From Candidimonas nitroreducens (GTDB lineage: Bacteria > Pseudomonadota > Gammaproteobacteria > Burkholderiales > Burkholderiaceae_B), in NCBI RefSeq assembly GCF_002209565.1, contig NZ_NJIH01000003.1, forward strand, positions 310,001 through 374,000: a stretch of DNA of 64,000 bases, given 5' to 3'. Below are positions 48,604 to 56,220 of the stretch, in pieces. Position numbers and translations under genes: made by a program. The number at the start of each line of letters is the position of its first letter. Position 1 is the first letter of the stretch. The notes under the pieces are model-generated. The model was not told the DNA's origin. It saw only the letters and a program-made list of their open reading frames with translations, and did no database searches.

Positions 48604-48656
48604 CAATTATTGGGGATGCGCCCAGAATCGTCAACATAAATTGTAAATAATAATTG
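48604..48656. promoter_or_regulatory. GntR/hiuH divergent promoter with inverted repeat
   Basis: CAATTATT (48604-48611) and AATAATTG (48649-48656) form an 8-bp inverted repeat. TTGACA at 48600-48605 and ATAAATTGTAAATAATAATT nearby make this the AT-richest spot of the area. Candidate operator for the adjacent GntR protein and promoter of hiuH-puuD. Confidence 0.5.
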
Positions 48657-48742
48657 GTGATCGGAAAAATATTTCTTTTCCCGCTCATTTCCCAGGGCCC
48701 GGCGGCGGCCGGCACCTGGCACATATCGACAGGAGGAGCCCG

Positions 48743-49096
48743 ATGGGCAAGCTTTCCACTCATGTCCTGGACACCATGCATGGCGTGCCCGCCCAGGGCG
48801 TGCGCATCGACCTATATCTGGTGCAGGACGGCCAGCGCCAGCTGCTGGGGCATGCCGTCACCAACCATGACGGCCGCTGCGACCAGCCCCTGCTGCAGGG
48901 CGCGGACTTCACCCGCGGCGTTTACGAGCTGGTCTTCCATGCCGGCGATTACTTCGCCGCCCGCGGCGTACAGGCCGCCGAACCGCGCTTCGTCGACGAG
49001 GTGGCGCTGCGCTTCGGCGTGGCCGACCCCGGCCAGAACTACCACGTGCCGCTGCTGGTAACCCCCTGGACCTGGTCCACCTACCGCGGCAGCTAA
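48743..49096 (+). CDS. hiuH: 5-hydroxyisourate hydrolase
   Basis: 117 residues, transthyretin fold. The N-terminal LSTHVLDTMHGVPA and the C-terminal YRGS tetrapeptide are the diagnostic HIUase signatures, together with VTNHDGRCDQPLL. AGGAGGAG precedes the ATG. No periplasmic signal, so cytoplasmic. It hydrolyses the PuuD product to OHCU. Upstream of puuD in the same direction. Confidence 0.97.
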   Translation: MGKLSTHVLDTMHGVPAQGVRIDLYLVQDGQRQLLGHAVTNHDGRCDQPLLQGADFTRGVYELVFHAGDYFAARGVQAAEPRFVDEVALRFGVADPGQNYHVPLLVTPWTWSTYRGS

Positions 49097-49263
49097 GACG
49101 CAGTGGCGGCCGCGGCAAGCCCGCTGGCACAGCAGCTTCGGCGGCGCCGCCCGTCACCCCGGAGCCCGCAGGGGCCCCAACGTGTCCGCTACGGTCACAG
49201 GCATTGAATCCAGGCCCGCGGGCCAGCCAGGCAGGACACTGGCGCAACCAGAGTACCCACACT

Positions 49264-50736
49264 ATGCAAGCTTACGTTCTCGAATTCGGCAACCTCCTGC
49301 TGCGCTGGCTGCACGTGGTCGCCGCCATCGCCTGGATCGGCGAATCCATCTACTTCGTCATGCTGGACAACAGCCTGCACCCGCCGCGCGGCGAGCAAAG
49401 CCGCCAGCGCGGCGTGTTCGGCGAAATGTGGGCCGTGCACGGCGGCGGCTTCTACCACAACCAGAAATACCTTACCAACCCGGCCGAACTGCCCGACGAC
49501 CTGCACTGGTCGTTCTGGAAGTCGTACGCCACCTGGCTGTCGGGCTTCGCGCTGTTCTCGCTGCTGTACCTCACCAACCCGCAGCTCTACCTGGTCAACC
49601 CCGCCAGCCCCTGGCACTGGGCCGCCAACCTAAGCGGCCCGCAGGCGGGCGTCCTGGCAGTCGCCTTCCTGGTCGTGGGCTACATCGTCTATTCCCAGCT
49701 GTGCCGCCGCATCAGCCCCACCATGGAGCGCGACGGCTGGCTCAGCGCCGCCGTAGGCGTGATGATGGTCGTGGCCGCCTACCTGGCTACCCACATCTTC
49801 GCCGGGCGGGCCGCGTTCCTGCTGACCGGCGCCGTGATGGCCACCTGCATGTCGGCCAATGTGTTCTTCTGGATCATCCCCGGCCAGCATCGCATGATCA
49901 ATGCCCTGAAGGCCGGCAAAAAGCCCGATCCCCTGGACGGCAAGCGCGGCAAGCAGCGCTCGGTGCACAACACCTACTTCACCCTGCCGGTCGTGTTCCT
50001 GATGCTCAGCAACCACTACTCCTTCGCCTTCAGCAGCGAGTACTCGTGGATCATCATGAGCCTGTTCATCTTCGCCGGCGCCGTGATCCGCCAGTACTTC
50101 GTGCTGCGCCACGTCGGCAAGAACCAGCTCGGCTACCCCATCGCCGGCATCGCCATGCTGCTGGTCATCGCCTGGTTGGCCGCCCCCACCCCCGCTCCCG
50201 CCGTGGCGGCGGCGCCCGCCGCGGCCTTAGCCTCGGCCAGCGGCAATGCCGCCAGCGTGTCGGGTGCCGCGGCCAACGGCACCGCCACCGCAGCCTCTTC
50301 CGCCAGCGCCTCCGCCGGCAATACCAACAGCAATACCAACAGCAATACCAACAGCAATACCAACAGCAATACCAACAGCAATACCAATGGCGATACCGCC
50401 GGAAACACCGTCGCCTCGGCTGCCGCCACGGCAGGTGCTGCAGCCGGCACCGCGGCCCACACGGCCAGCACCGGCGTCGCTGCTCCGGCCGCCGACGAAC
50501 TGCAGCAAGTGCGCAACATCATCGGCCTGCGCTGCATCGAATGCCACTCCGCCAAACCCACCCAGGCCGGCTTCGCCTCCGCGCCCGCCGGCATCATGTT
50601 CGACACACCCGCCCAGATCCGCGCCCACGGCGCCCAGATCAAGCAAGTCGTGGCCAGCCGCTACATGCCGCTGGGCAACCTGACCAAGATGACTGACGAC
50701 GAACGTGCCGCCATCGCCGCCTGGGCCGGCAAATAA
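49264..50736 (+). CDS. puuD: Membrane-bound urate oxidase with C-terminal cytochrome c domain
   Basis: 490 residues from the ATG at 49264. The N-terminal 300 residues form about eight or nine membrane helices with the PuuD pattern (LLRWLHVVAAIAWIGESIYF, HGGGFYHNQKY, LPVVFLMLSNHYSF). A low-complexity linker (about 325-415) leads to a class I cytochrome c domain with heme motif C424-I-E-C427-H428 and axial Met in RYMPLGN. It oxidises urate, passing electrons through heme to the respiratory chain rather than to O2 directly. The linker contains the NTNS repeat encoded at 50320-50391. Confidence 0.95.
   Translation: MQAYVLEFGNLLLRWLHVVAAIAWIGESIYFVMLDNSLHPPRGEQSRQRGVFGEMWAVHGGGFYHNQKYLTNPAELPDDLHWSFWKSYATWLSGFALFSLLYLTNPQLYLVNPASPWHWAANLSGPQAGVLAVAFLVVGYIVYSQLCRRISPTMERDGWLSAAVGVMMVVAAYLATHIFAGRAAFLLTGAVMATCMSANVFFWIIPGQHRMINALKAGKKPDPLDGKRGKQRSVHNTYFTLPVVFLMLSNHYSFAFSSEYSWIIMSLFIFAGAVIRQYFVLRHVGKNQLGYPIAGIAMLLVIAWLAAPTPAPAVAAAPAAALASASGNAASVSGAAANGTATAASSASASAGNTNSNTNSNTNSNTNSNTNSNTNGDTAGNTVASAAATAGAAAGTAAHTASTGVAAPAADELQQVRNIIGLRCIECHSAKPTQAGFASAPAGIMFDTPAQIRAHGAQIKQVVASRYMPLGNLTKMTDDERAAIAAWAGK
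50320..50391 (+). repeat. 12-bp tandem repeat in the puuD linker
   Basis: Five perfect copies of AATACCAACAGC (50320-50379) and one degenerate copy (50380-50391) encode Asn-Thr-Asn-Ser repeats between the membrane domain and the cytochrome domain. The period is in frame, so slippage would only lengthen or shorten the tether. Confidence 0.95.
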
Positions 50737-50931
50737 AGCGGCAGGATCCGGGCGCATTTCACACCCCGGTCATGGTCTTGTCGCAGGCTGTGGCCAGGGT
50801 ATTGGCCCCGGCCCCGGTGACGCCGTGCACCGCAGGCGCTCGAGCGCGCCGTTGCGGCCGATGAGCCAAGTACAATGGCCCATAGCATCTGCAGTCCTGA
50901 TGCCGTGTCCCGCAACGGAAAAGGAGCGCAC

Positions 50932-51219
50932 ATGAAATCGCAACCCCAACTGGTGGGCGCGCCCGCCGCCCTCCTGCTGCTCGACGGTTGGTCGGCCGTG
51001 CCATCGCGCGACGCCATCCAGAAGACCTACGTCTTCAAGAACTTCAGCGAAGCCTTCGGCTTCATGACCCGCGTCGCCCTGCAGGCCGAAAAAATGGATC
51101 ACCACCCCGAGTGGTCCAACGTCTACAACAGCGTCAGCGTCGTACTCAGCACCCACGACGCCAAAGGCGTCACCCAGCTCGACGTATCCCTGGCCGCCCA
51201 CATGGATCAGCTCGTCTGA
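50932..51219 (+). CDS. phhB: Pterin-4a-carbinolamine dehydratase (PhhB-like)
   Basis: 95 residues from the ATG at 50932 with AAGGAG at 50921-50926; an earlier in-frame ATG is less likely. Catalytic motif [11 protein letters not shown] with its two His, then [19 protein letters not shown], matches PCD/DCoH. The N-terminal 20 residues are less conserved. It recycles 4a-hydroxytetrahydropterin. No phenylalanine hydroxylase is adjacent, so a role in pterin or Moco-linked metabolism of this locus is possible but unproven. Confidence 0.92.
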   Translation: MKSQPQLVGAPAALLLLDGWSAVPSRDAIQKTYVFKNFSEAFGFMTRVALQAEKMDHHPEWSNVYNSVSVVLSTHDAKGVTQLDVSLAAHMDQLV

Positions 51220-51515
51220 TACGGCCTCGCGATCGGAAAGATAACGACGTTGCTTCGCCTTGCCTACTATTTGTATTGTTTTCCGGCTTCGCGCCTTGTT
51301 CTGTCAACGCGGTTGCCGTTTTGATCGCGAACCCGCATGCATGCTATTTTTGAATGAAGTGGAACCTTTGCGGCCCCTGCAGCCCGCCTGCTGGCTACGG
51401 CAGGGCTGCCACGATAATAGGACACAACCCTAAAGCAATTTTGACGCAAATGTTTAATGTGAAAGAAGCCTCTTTCATCCTCGGGGGTGGCCGCAACTGC
51501 CATCATCGTTAGGGA

Positions 51516-51586
51516 TTTTTCGCAGCACCGGCTCGGTGCGACGCTTCGAAGACTGTAAACATCTGGATCGAAAATGTTCTAGAGCC
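51516..51586 (+). repeat. Dispersed repeat, family C copy 2
   Basis: Begins TTTTTCGCAGCACC and contains CGGTGCGACGCTTCGAAGACTG; aligns to 16240-16312. Its right part (TGTAAACATCTGGATCG) also matches part of the block after vapC near 33942. It lies in the 759-bp gap after the dehydratase. The gap part before it (51220-51515) has AT-rich DNA but no gene. Confidence 0.55.
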
Positions 51587-51641
51587 GCGAACAAGCTCCA
51601 AAATCCCCCAACCCCGACTCTCTCAATAACTCTCCGGTCCA

Positions 51642-51865
51642 GCGTTGCGGTGGGCTGGGGGCTGGTCGGCGGTTTGTGCGCCCGCCGCTGCCGCAGGGAC
51701 TTGCGTGGGTGCACGAGCGCTGTGTCTGAGCCGTGTTCGGAGCCCGGGGGGCTCCGGGCGCGGCGAGTTCGGCGCGAGCCACGCAAGTTCTTGCGACAGC
51801 GGGTAGCCCCGGCTACGCCGGGGCCGGGCGGACCTAGCCGGCCAGCCCCCAGCCCGCCGCAACGC
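51642..51865. repeat. 224-bp multi-branched inverted-repeat element
   Basis: Outer arms 51642-51669 and 51838-51865 (28 bp, 2 mismatches; GCGTTGCGGTGGGCTGG side). Inner arms 51689-51708 and 51779-51798: 17 Watson-Crick pairs, 2 G-U-compatible pairs and one mismatch. Further hairpins: CGGCGG/CCGCCG near 51667-51687, GGAGCCC GGG GGGCTCC (51739-51755) and GCCCCGGC TAC GCCGGGGC (51806-51824). No credible open frame. The architecture is like a structured RNA or palindromic mobile element. Confidence 0.75.
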
Positions 51866-51893
51866 GGCTTAGCACCATCAATCCCCCGATCTG

Positions 51894-51950
51894 ACCAGCA
51901 CCAGCACCAGCACCAGCACCAGCCCCAGCCCCAGCCCCAGCCCCAGCCCC
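51894..51950. repeat. Hexanucleotide microsatellite
   Basis: Five copies of ACCAGC followed by four of CCCAGC and a partial unit, ending 28 bp from the stop codon of the AEC transporter gene (minus strand). Noncoding on current evidence. Confidence 0.9.
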
Positions 51951-51978
51951 ATAAACCCCCTGGCGCTAATCAGCCCCG

Positions 51979-52917
51979 TCAACCCCCCGGCCTCATCACC
52001 GCCACCAGCGCCGAAACCGACACCACCGACAGCACCGTCGAAATCAATATCGCCCGCGACGTCACCGCCGCCTCGCGGTCATACAGCTTCGCCAGCATGA
52101 ACGGCCCCGTGCCGATCGGCAGCGCGCTTAGCAGCACCGCCGACTGCGCCCACATCGGCGGCATATCGAACACCCAGTACGCCAGCACCGCCGTCACCGC
52201 CGGCTGCAGCAGCATCTTCAGGCCCACAATGCGCCACACCGCGCGCCCATGCCCGGCCGGCACCGACTGCGCCAGGAACAAACCTATCGTCACCAGCGCG
52301 CAAGGACTCGCCGAGTCCGCAAGCAGCCCCACGAACTGCTCCAGCGGCCCAGGCGGCCGCACATGCAGCAGCGGAAACACCAGCCCCGCCAGCGGCGCCA
52401 CCACCAGCGGATTGCGCAGCACCGACAACAACACCTTGCGGATCGTGCGCGGCAGACTGCGCGTGCCCTGCAGATCAATCTCGATCAGCACGATCGAAAA
52501 CGCGAACAACACACAGGCCGTCAACAAAGCAGAAATAATCGCCGCCGGCAGACTCTCGCGGCCGAACACCGCAAGGCACAGCGGAATCCCCATGAAACCC
52601 GAATTCGGATAAGACGCCGCCAGCCCCTCGATGCTCGCATCCGCCAGCCGCCCGCGGCGCTGCCGATCCAGCGCATACGAAGCCGCGAACACCACCGCAA
52701 TGCCCAGCAGGAACGCCCAGGTGAAGCCGGGGTGATCCAGCTGATCCCAGGTGATGTGCGCCATCGCCTGGAACAGCAGCGCCGGCAGCGCCAGCCACAC
52801 CACATACTTGTTCAGTGCGTCCACCGCGCCCGGCCCGAACAGCCGCTTGCGGGCGCATAAATAGCCCGCCGCAATCAGCGCGAACAGCGGCAGCACCGCG
52901 GTCAATACCAGATCCAA
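51979..52917 (-). CDS. AEC-family (auxin efflux carrier-like) transporter
   Basis: 312 residues, about ten membrane segments, inner membrane. AEC features are ALPALLFQAMA near helix 2, the PNSGFMGIPLCLAVFG motif and the C-terminal ALPIGTGPFMLAKLYDREAAVTSRAILISTVLS. Bacterial members carry malate, malonate or other carboxylates. Substrate unknown. It stands alone, divergent from amn. Confidence 0.92.
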   Translation of the reverse strand: MDLVLTAVLPLFALIAAGYLCARKRLFGPGAVDALNKYVVWLALPALLFQAMAHITWDQLDHPGFTWAFLLGIAVVFAASYALDRQRRGRLADASIEGLAASYPNSGFMGIPLCLAVFGRESLPAAIISALLTACVLFAFSIVLIEIDLQGTRSLPRTIRKVLLSVLRNPLVVAPLAGLVFPLLHVRPPGPLEQFVGLLADSASPCALVTIGLFLAQSVPAGHGRAVWRIVGLKMLLQPAVTAVLAYWVFDMPPMWAQSAVLLSALPIGTGPFMLAKLYDREAAVTSRAILISTVLSVVSVSALVAVMRPGG

Positions 52918-53117
52918 GCCACTTCCTTGCGAAAGTCCGAAAGTGTAGCGCCTTTACCCTTCATTCTCCTTGCATCGCTCCCCCCTGGGCGGCGCCGTAT
53001 TGCACCGTATTCCTGTCGCATATTTGCGGTAAAGTGGTCGACACGGCCGGTGCGCAAGCCGCCCGGCGCAAGCGGTGCCGCCGCGTCCGGCGCCCGCATC
53101 CTGTAGGCCGACACAGC

Positions 53118-54617
53118 ATGTACGACTCATTCAGCTACGACAGCCCGCCCCTGCTGCCCGAGCTCATCCCCTTCACCGGGTTCTCGGACGCCGCCGGCGC
53201 CGTGCAGCGCCTGGTGGAAATCTACCAGCGCAACACCGCCTTCATCCGCAGCGCCTTCGATGACTACGTGGCCGGCCGCCTGCCCGCCGGCCAGCGCGTC
53301 CGGGCCTACTACCCGGCCATACGCATCAAGGTGCGCACCTACCAGAGCGTCGACAGCCGTTTGTCATACGGCCACGTGATCGAGCCCGGCACCTACATGA
53401 CCACGGTCACCCAGCCCGCCCTGTACGCCAACTACCTCAAAGAGCAGATCGGCCTGTTGCTGCGCAACCATAGCGTGCCCGTGGAAATCGGCGAGTCCAG
53501 CCTGCCCATCCCGCTGCATTTTTCCTTCACCGACGGCAAGTACGTCGAGGCCACCTACAGCGATGCCCATGGCGACGCGCTGCGCGACCATTTCGACGTG
53601 CCTGACCTGGCCGTCACCGACGACGCCATCGTCAACGGCACCTGGCAGCCCAGGCCCGGCGAGCCCATGCCCCTGGCACCTTTCACCGCGCCGCGCGTCG
53701 ACTATTCCCTGCACCGGCTGCAGCACTACACCGCCACCGCGCCGCGGCACTTCCAGAATTTCGTGCTGTTCACCAATTACCAGTTCTATGTCGACGCCTT
53801 CTGCCAGTGGGCGCGCGAGACCCTGGCGCAGGGCGAGGGCGGCTACCTCGCCCTGGTCGAACCGGGTAATGTCATGACCCCGCGCGGCGCCGACGCCGAG
53901 CGCAGCGGCCAGGATCCGGCGCGCGCTCCGCAAATGCCTTCCTACCATCTGGTGCGCGAGAACCACTCCGGCATCACCCTCATCAATATCGGCGTCGGGC
54001 CTTCCAACGCCAAGACCATCACCGACCACGTCGCCGTGCTGCGGCCCTCGGCCTGGCTGATGCTGGGCCATTGCGCCGGCCTGCGCACCACCCAGCGACT
54101 GGGCGACTACGTGCTGGCCCACGGCTACGTGCGCGAAGACCACGTGCTCGACGCCGACCTGCCCACCTGGGTGCCCGTGCCGCCCCTGGCCGAGATCCAG
54201 GTGGCGCTGGAGCAGGCCGTGGCCGAAGTGGCCGGCCTGTCGGGCTGGGAACTGAAGCGCATCATGCGCACCGGCACCGTCGCCACCATCGACAACCGCA
54301 ACTGGGAACTGCGCGACCATCGCGAGCCCATCATGCGCCTGTCGCAGTCGCGCGCCATCGCGCTGGACATGGAATCTGCCACCGTTGCCGCCAACGGCTT
54401 CCGCTTTCGCGTGCCCTACGGCACGCTGCTGTGCGTATCCGACAAGCCGCTGCACGGCGAACTCAAGCTGCCCGGCATGGCCAGCGACTTCTACCGTACC
54501 CAGGTCGGCCAGCACCTGCACATCGGCATCCGCGCGCTCGAGCTGCTGCGCGACATGCCGCGCGAGCGCCTGCATTCGCGCAAGCTGCGCAGTTTCATCG
54601 AGACCGCCTTCAAATGA
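53118..54617 (+). CDS. amn: AMP nucleosidase
   Basis: 499 residues from the ATG at 53118 (E. coli 484). The N-terminal AMP nucleosidase domain (about 1-180, VRAYYPAIRIKVRTYQSVDSRLSYGHV) and a C-terminal phosphorylase-like domain (LINIGVGPSNAKTITDHVAVLRP, ALDMESATVAANGFRFRVPYGTLLCVSDKPLHGE) are present. It hydrolyses AMP to adenine and ribose-5-phosphate, linking nucleotide turnover to the purine-base pathway. The upstream 200-bp gap carries a TTGCGGTAAAGT-like promoter region. Confidence 0.96.
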   Translation: MYDSFSYDSPPLLPELIPFTGFSDAAGAVQRLVEIYQRNTAFIRSAFDDYVAGRLPAGQRVRAYYPAIRIKVRTYQSVDSRLSYGHVIEPGTYMTTVTQPALYANYLKEQIGLLLRNHSVPVEIGESSLPIPLHFSFTDGKYVEATYSDAHGDALRDHFDVPDLAVTDDAIVNGTWQPRPGEPMPLAPFTAPRVDYSLHRLQHYTATAPRHFQNFVLFTNYQFYVDAFCQWARETLAQGEGGYLALVEPGNVMTPRGADAERSGQDPARAPQMPSYHLVRENHSGITLINIGVGPSNAKTITDHVAVLRPSAWLMLGHCAGLRTTQRLGDYVLAHGYVREDHVLDADLPTWVPVPPLAEIQVALEQAVAEVAGLSGWELKRIMRTGTVATIDNRNWELRDHREPIMRLSQSRAIALDMESATVAANGFRFRVPYGTLLCVSDKPLHGELKLPGMASDFYRTQVGQHLHIGIRALELLRDMPRERLHSRKLRSFIETAFK

Positions 54618-54681
54618 CGCGGCCATGCGCAGGCGCCCGGCTCTGTCGCAGAGGCCGCGAGGCGGCGGGGCAGGCGCGGCG

Positions 54682-55239
54682 ATGAAACAGGACGGCATAG
54701 CGGCGCAAGGGCGGGCCGCGGCCCGGAAGGCCAAGACCATCTACCTGGCCGGCTACGACGTGTTCCGTGCCGATGCGCTCGAACACGGCGAGCGCCTGCA
54801 GCAGGCTTGCCTGCGCCACGGCTACACAGGCCTGTATCCGCTGGACAACGCCGCGCCGCCCGATTTGGCCGGGCGCGCCCTGGCGCAGTGGATCTGCGCG
54901 GCCAATATCGGCTTGCTGCGGCGGGCCGACAGGGTCATGGCCAATCTCAACCCGTTTCGCGGTGCCGAGCCCGACTCGGGCACGGTGTTCGAGGTGGGCT
55001 ACGCCGCGGCCCTGGGCAAGCCCGTATGGGTCTACACTGGCAGCGGCGCCAGCCTGGTCGAACAAGTGGCTGCCGGCCGCGACGGCGCGCGCGCCGTCGA
55101 TGCCCAGGGCTATACCGTCGAAGACTTCGGCCTGAATCTGAACTTGATGATCGCCTGCAGCGCGCAGGTGGTGGTGGGCGACGCCGAGGACTGCCTGCGC
55201 GCCATGGCGCGGGCCGAGCCGGGCCGTCTCATGCCCTGA
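54682..55239 (+). CDS. Nucleoside 2-deoxyribosyltransferase-family protein
   Basis: 185 residues from the ATG at 54682; an earlier ATG at 54625 has no better ribosome site. Family motifs are IYLAGYDVFRADA at the N-terminus, RADRVMANLNPFRGAEPDSGTVFEVGYAAALGKPVWVY with the nucleophilic Glu in GTVFEVG, and a C-terminal NLNLMIACSA. Such enzymes exchange or hydrolyse the base of (deoxy)nucleosides or nucleotides. It sits 64 bp after amn, so a nucleotide-salvage role is likely. Confidence 0.88.
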   Translation: MKQDGIAAQGRAAARKAKTIYLAGYDVFRADALEHGERLQQACLRHGYTGLYPLDNAAPPDLAGRALAQWICAANIGLLRRADRVMANLNPFRGAEPDSGTVFEVGYAAALGKPVWVYTGSGASLVEQVAAGRDGARAVDAQGYTVEDFGLNLNLMIACSAQVVVGDAEDCLRAMARAEPGRLMP

Positions 55240-55288
55240 GCGGATCGCTGCGCCGTGTTTGCCGCCCGTCTGCGCCGCGCGCAGGGTT

Positions 55289-56086
55289 TCAGCGCGCCGC
55301 CAGGTGCACTCCGCCGTCCACCGGCAGGCATACCCCGGTGATGTAGGCGGCGTCGTCCGAGGCCAGGAACACCGCCGCGCGGGCGATGTCCCAGGCCGTG
55401 CCCATGTGGCCCATGGGGCACAGGGCGTTGCGCTGTGCGACCATTTCTTCCTTGCTGCCGTACTGGCCCGAGATGTCCTTGTAGATGAGCGGCGTGTCGA
55501 TGTAGCCCGGCATGATGGCGTTGACTCGTATGCCGCTGCCGGCATATTGCAGCGCCAGGCCCACGGTAAGCTGGTTCAGGCCTCCCTTGCCGGCGTAGTA
55601 GGCGGGATACGGGTAGCCGGTGTAGCGGATCGCAGCCAGGCTGGAAATATTGATGATGCAGCCGCGCTTGCGTTCCAGCATGCAGGGCAGCACATGCTTG
55701 CTGGTAAGGAATGCGCTCTTCAGGTTGACCGCCAGCGCCAGATCCCAGTCGGCCTCGCTCAGCTCGGTGACCGAACCCATCTTCGCCATGCCTACGTTGT
55801 TGTGCAGGATGTCGATGCGGCCGTCGCCGGCCAGGGCCGCGGCCACCGTCTCGGCAACCTGCGCCGAGTCGGTCGCGTCGGCGGCCAGGGCCTGGCAGCG
55901 TCCGCCCTCGGACTGGATGATGTCGCGGGTTTCTTCGGCCGCCGCGCGGTTCATGTCCACCGCCAGCACGCGCGCGCCTTCGCGCGCATAGGCCACCGCC
56001 GCCGCCTTGCCGTTGCCCCAGCCGGCTCCGACGGAGCCGGCGCCGAACACCAGGGCCACCCGGCCCTGCAGACGTTTTTCGCTCAT
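55289..56086 (-). CDS. Short-chain dehydrogenase/reductase (SDR)
   Basis: 265 residues from the ATG at 56086. A Gly-rich cofactor motif (GAGSVGAGWGNG, an unusual long form of TGxxxGxG), NNVG, and the catalytic set Ser in NISSLAA with Tyr-x3-Lys in YYAGKGG. It ends with PVDGGVH. It lies downstream of the TRAP transporter genes on the same strand. Proposed to oxidise a hydroxy-acid or hydroxyacyl-CoA of the imported compound. Cofactor probably NAD(H), from the Asp-containing VLAVDMN at the end of strand 2. Confidence 0.9.
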   Translation of the reverse strand: MSEKRLQGRVALVFGAGSVGAGWGNGKAAAVAYAREGARVLAVDMNRAAAEETRDIIQSEGGRCQALAADATDSAQVAETVAAALAGDGRIDILHNNVGMAKMGSVTELSEADWDLALAVNLKSAFLTSKHVLPCMLERKRGCIINISSLAAIRYTGYPYPAYYAGKGGLNQLTVGLALQYAGSGIRVNAIMPGYIDTPLIYKDISGQYGSKEEMVAQRNALCPMGHMGTAWDIARAAVFLASDDAAYITGVCLPVDGGVHLAAR

Positions 56087-56220
56087 GATGGTTTCGATCC
56101 GGGATATGAAAGTGGAAGAGAGAAGGGCCGGGTGGCTCCGGGCGGGATTCTTGCGGTGAATCTCGGGCCCGGGGCGCTGGGCGCGTTCAAACCGGGCCCG
56201 TTCAAGGCTGGCGCGTCGCG

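Noticed and set aside
50320-50391. 12-bp repeats considered as a CRISPR or regulatory iteron array
   Set aside because: No spacers, in frame within puuD, encoding a regular peptide linker.
51536-52612. 358-codon plus-strand frame running from the family C repeat into the AEC gene
   Set aside because: It reads through the palindromic element and the hexanucleotide microsatellite and is antisense to the AEC transporter; low-complexity translation.
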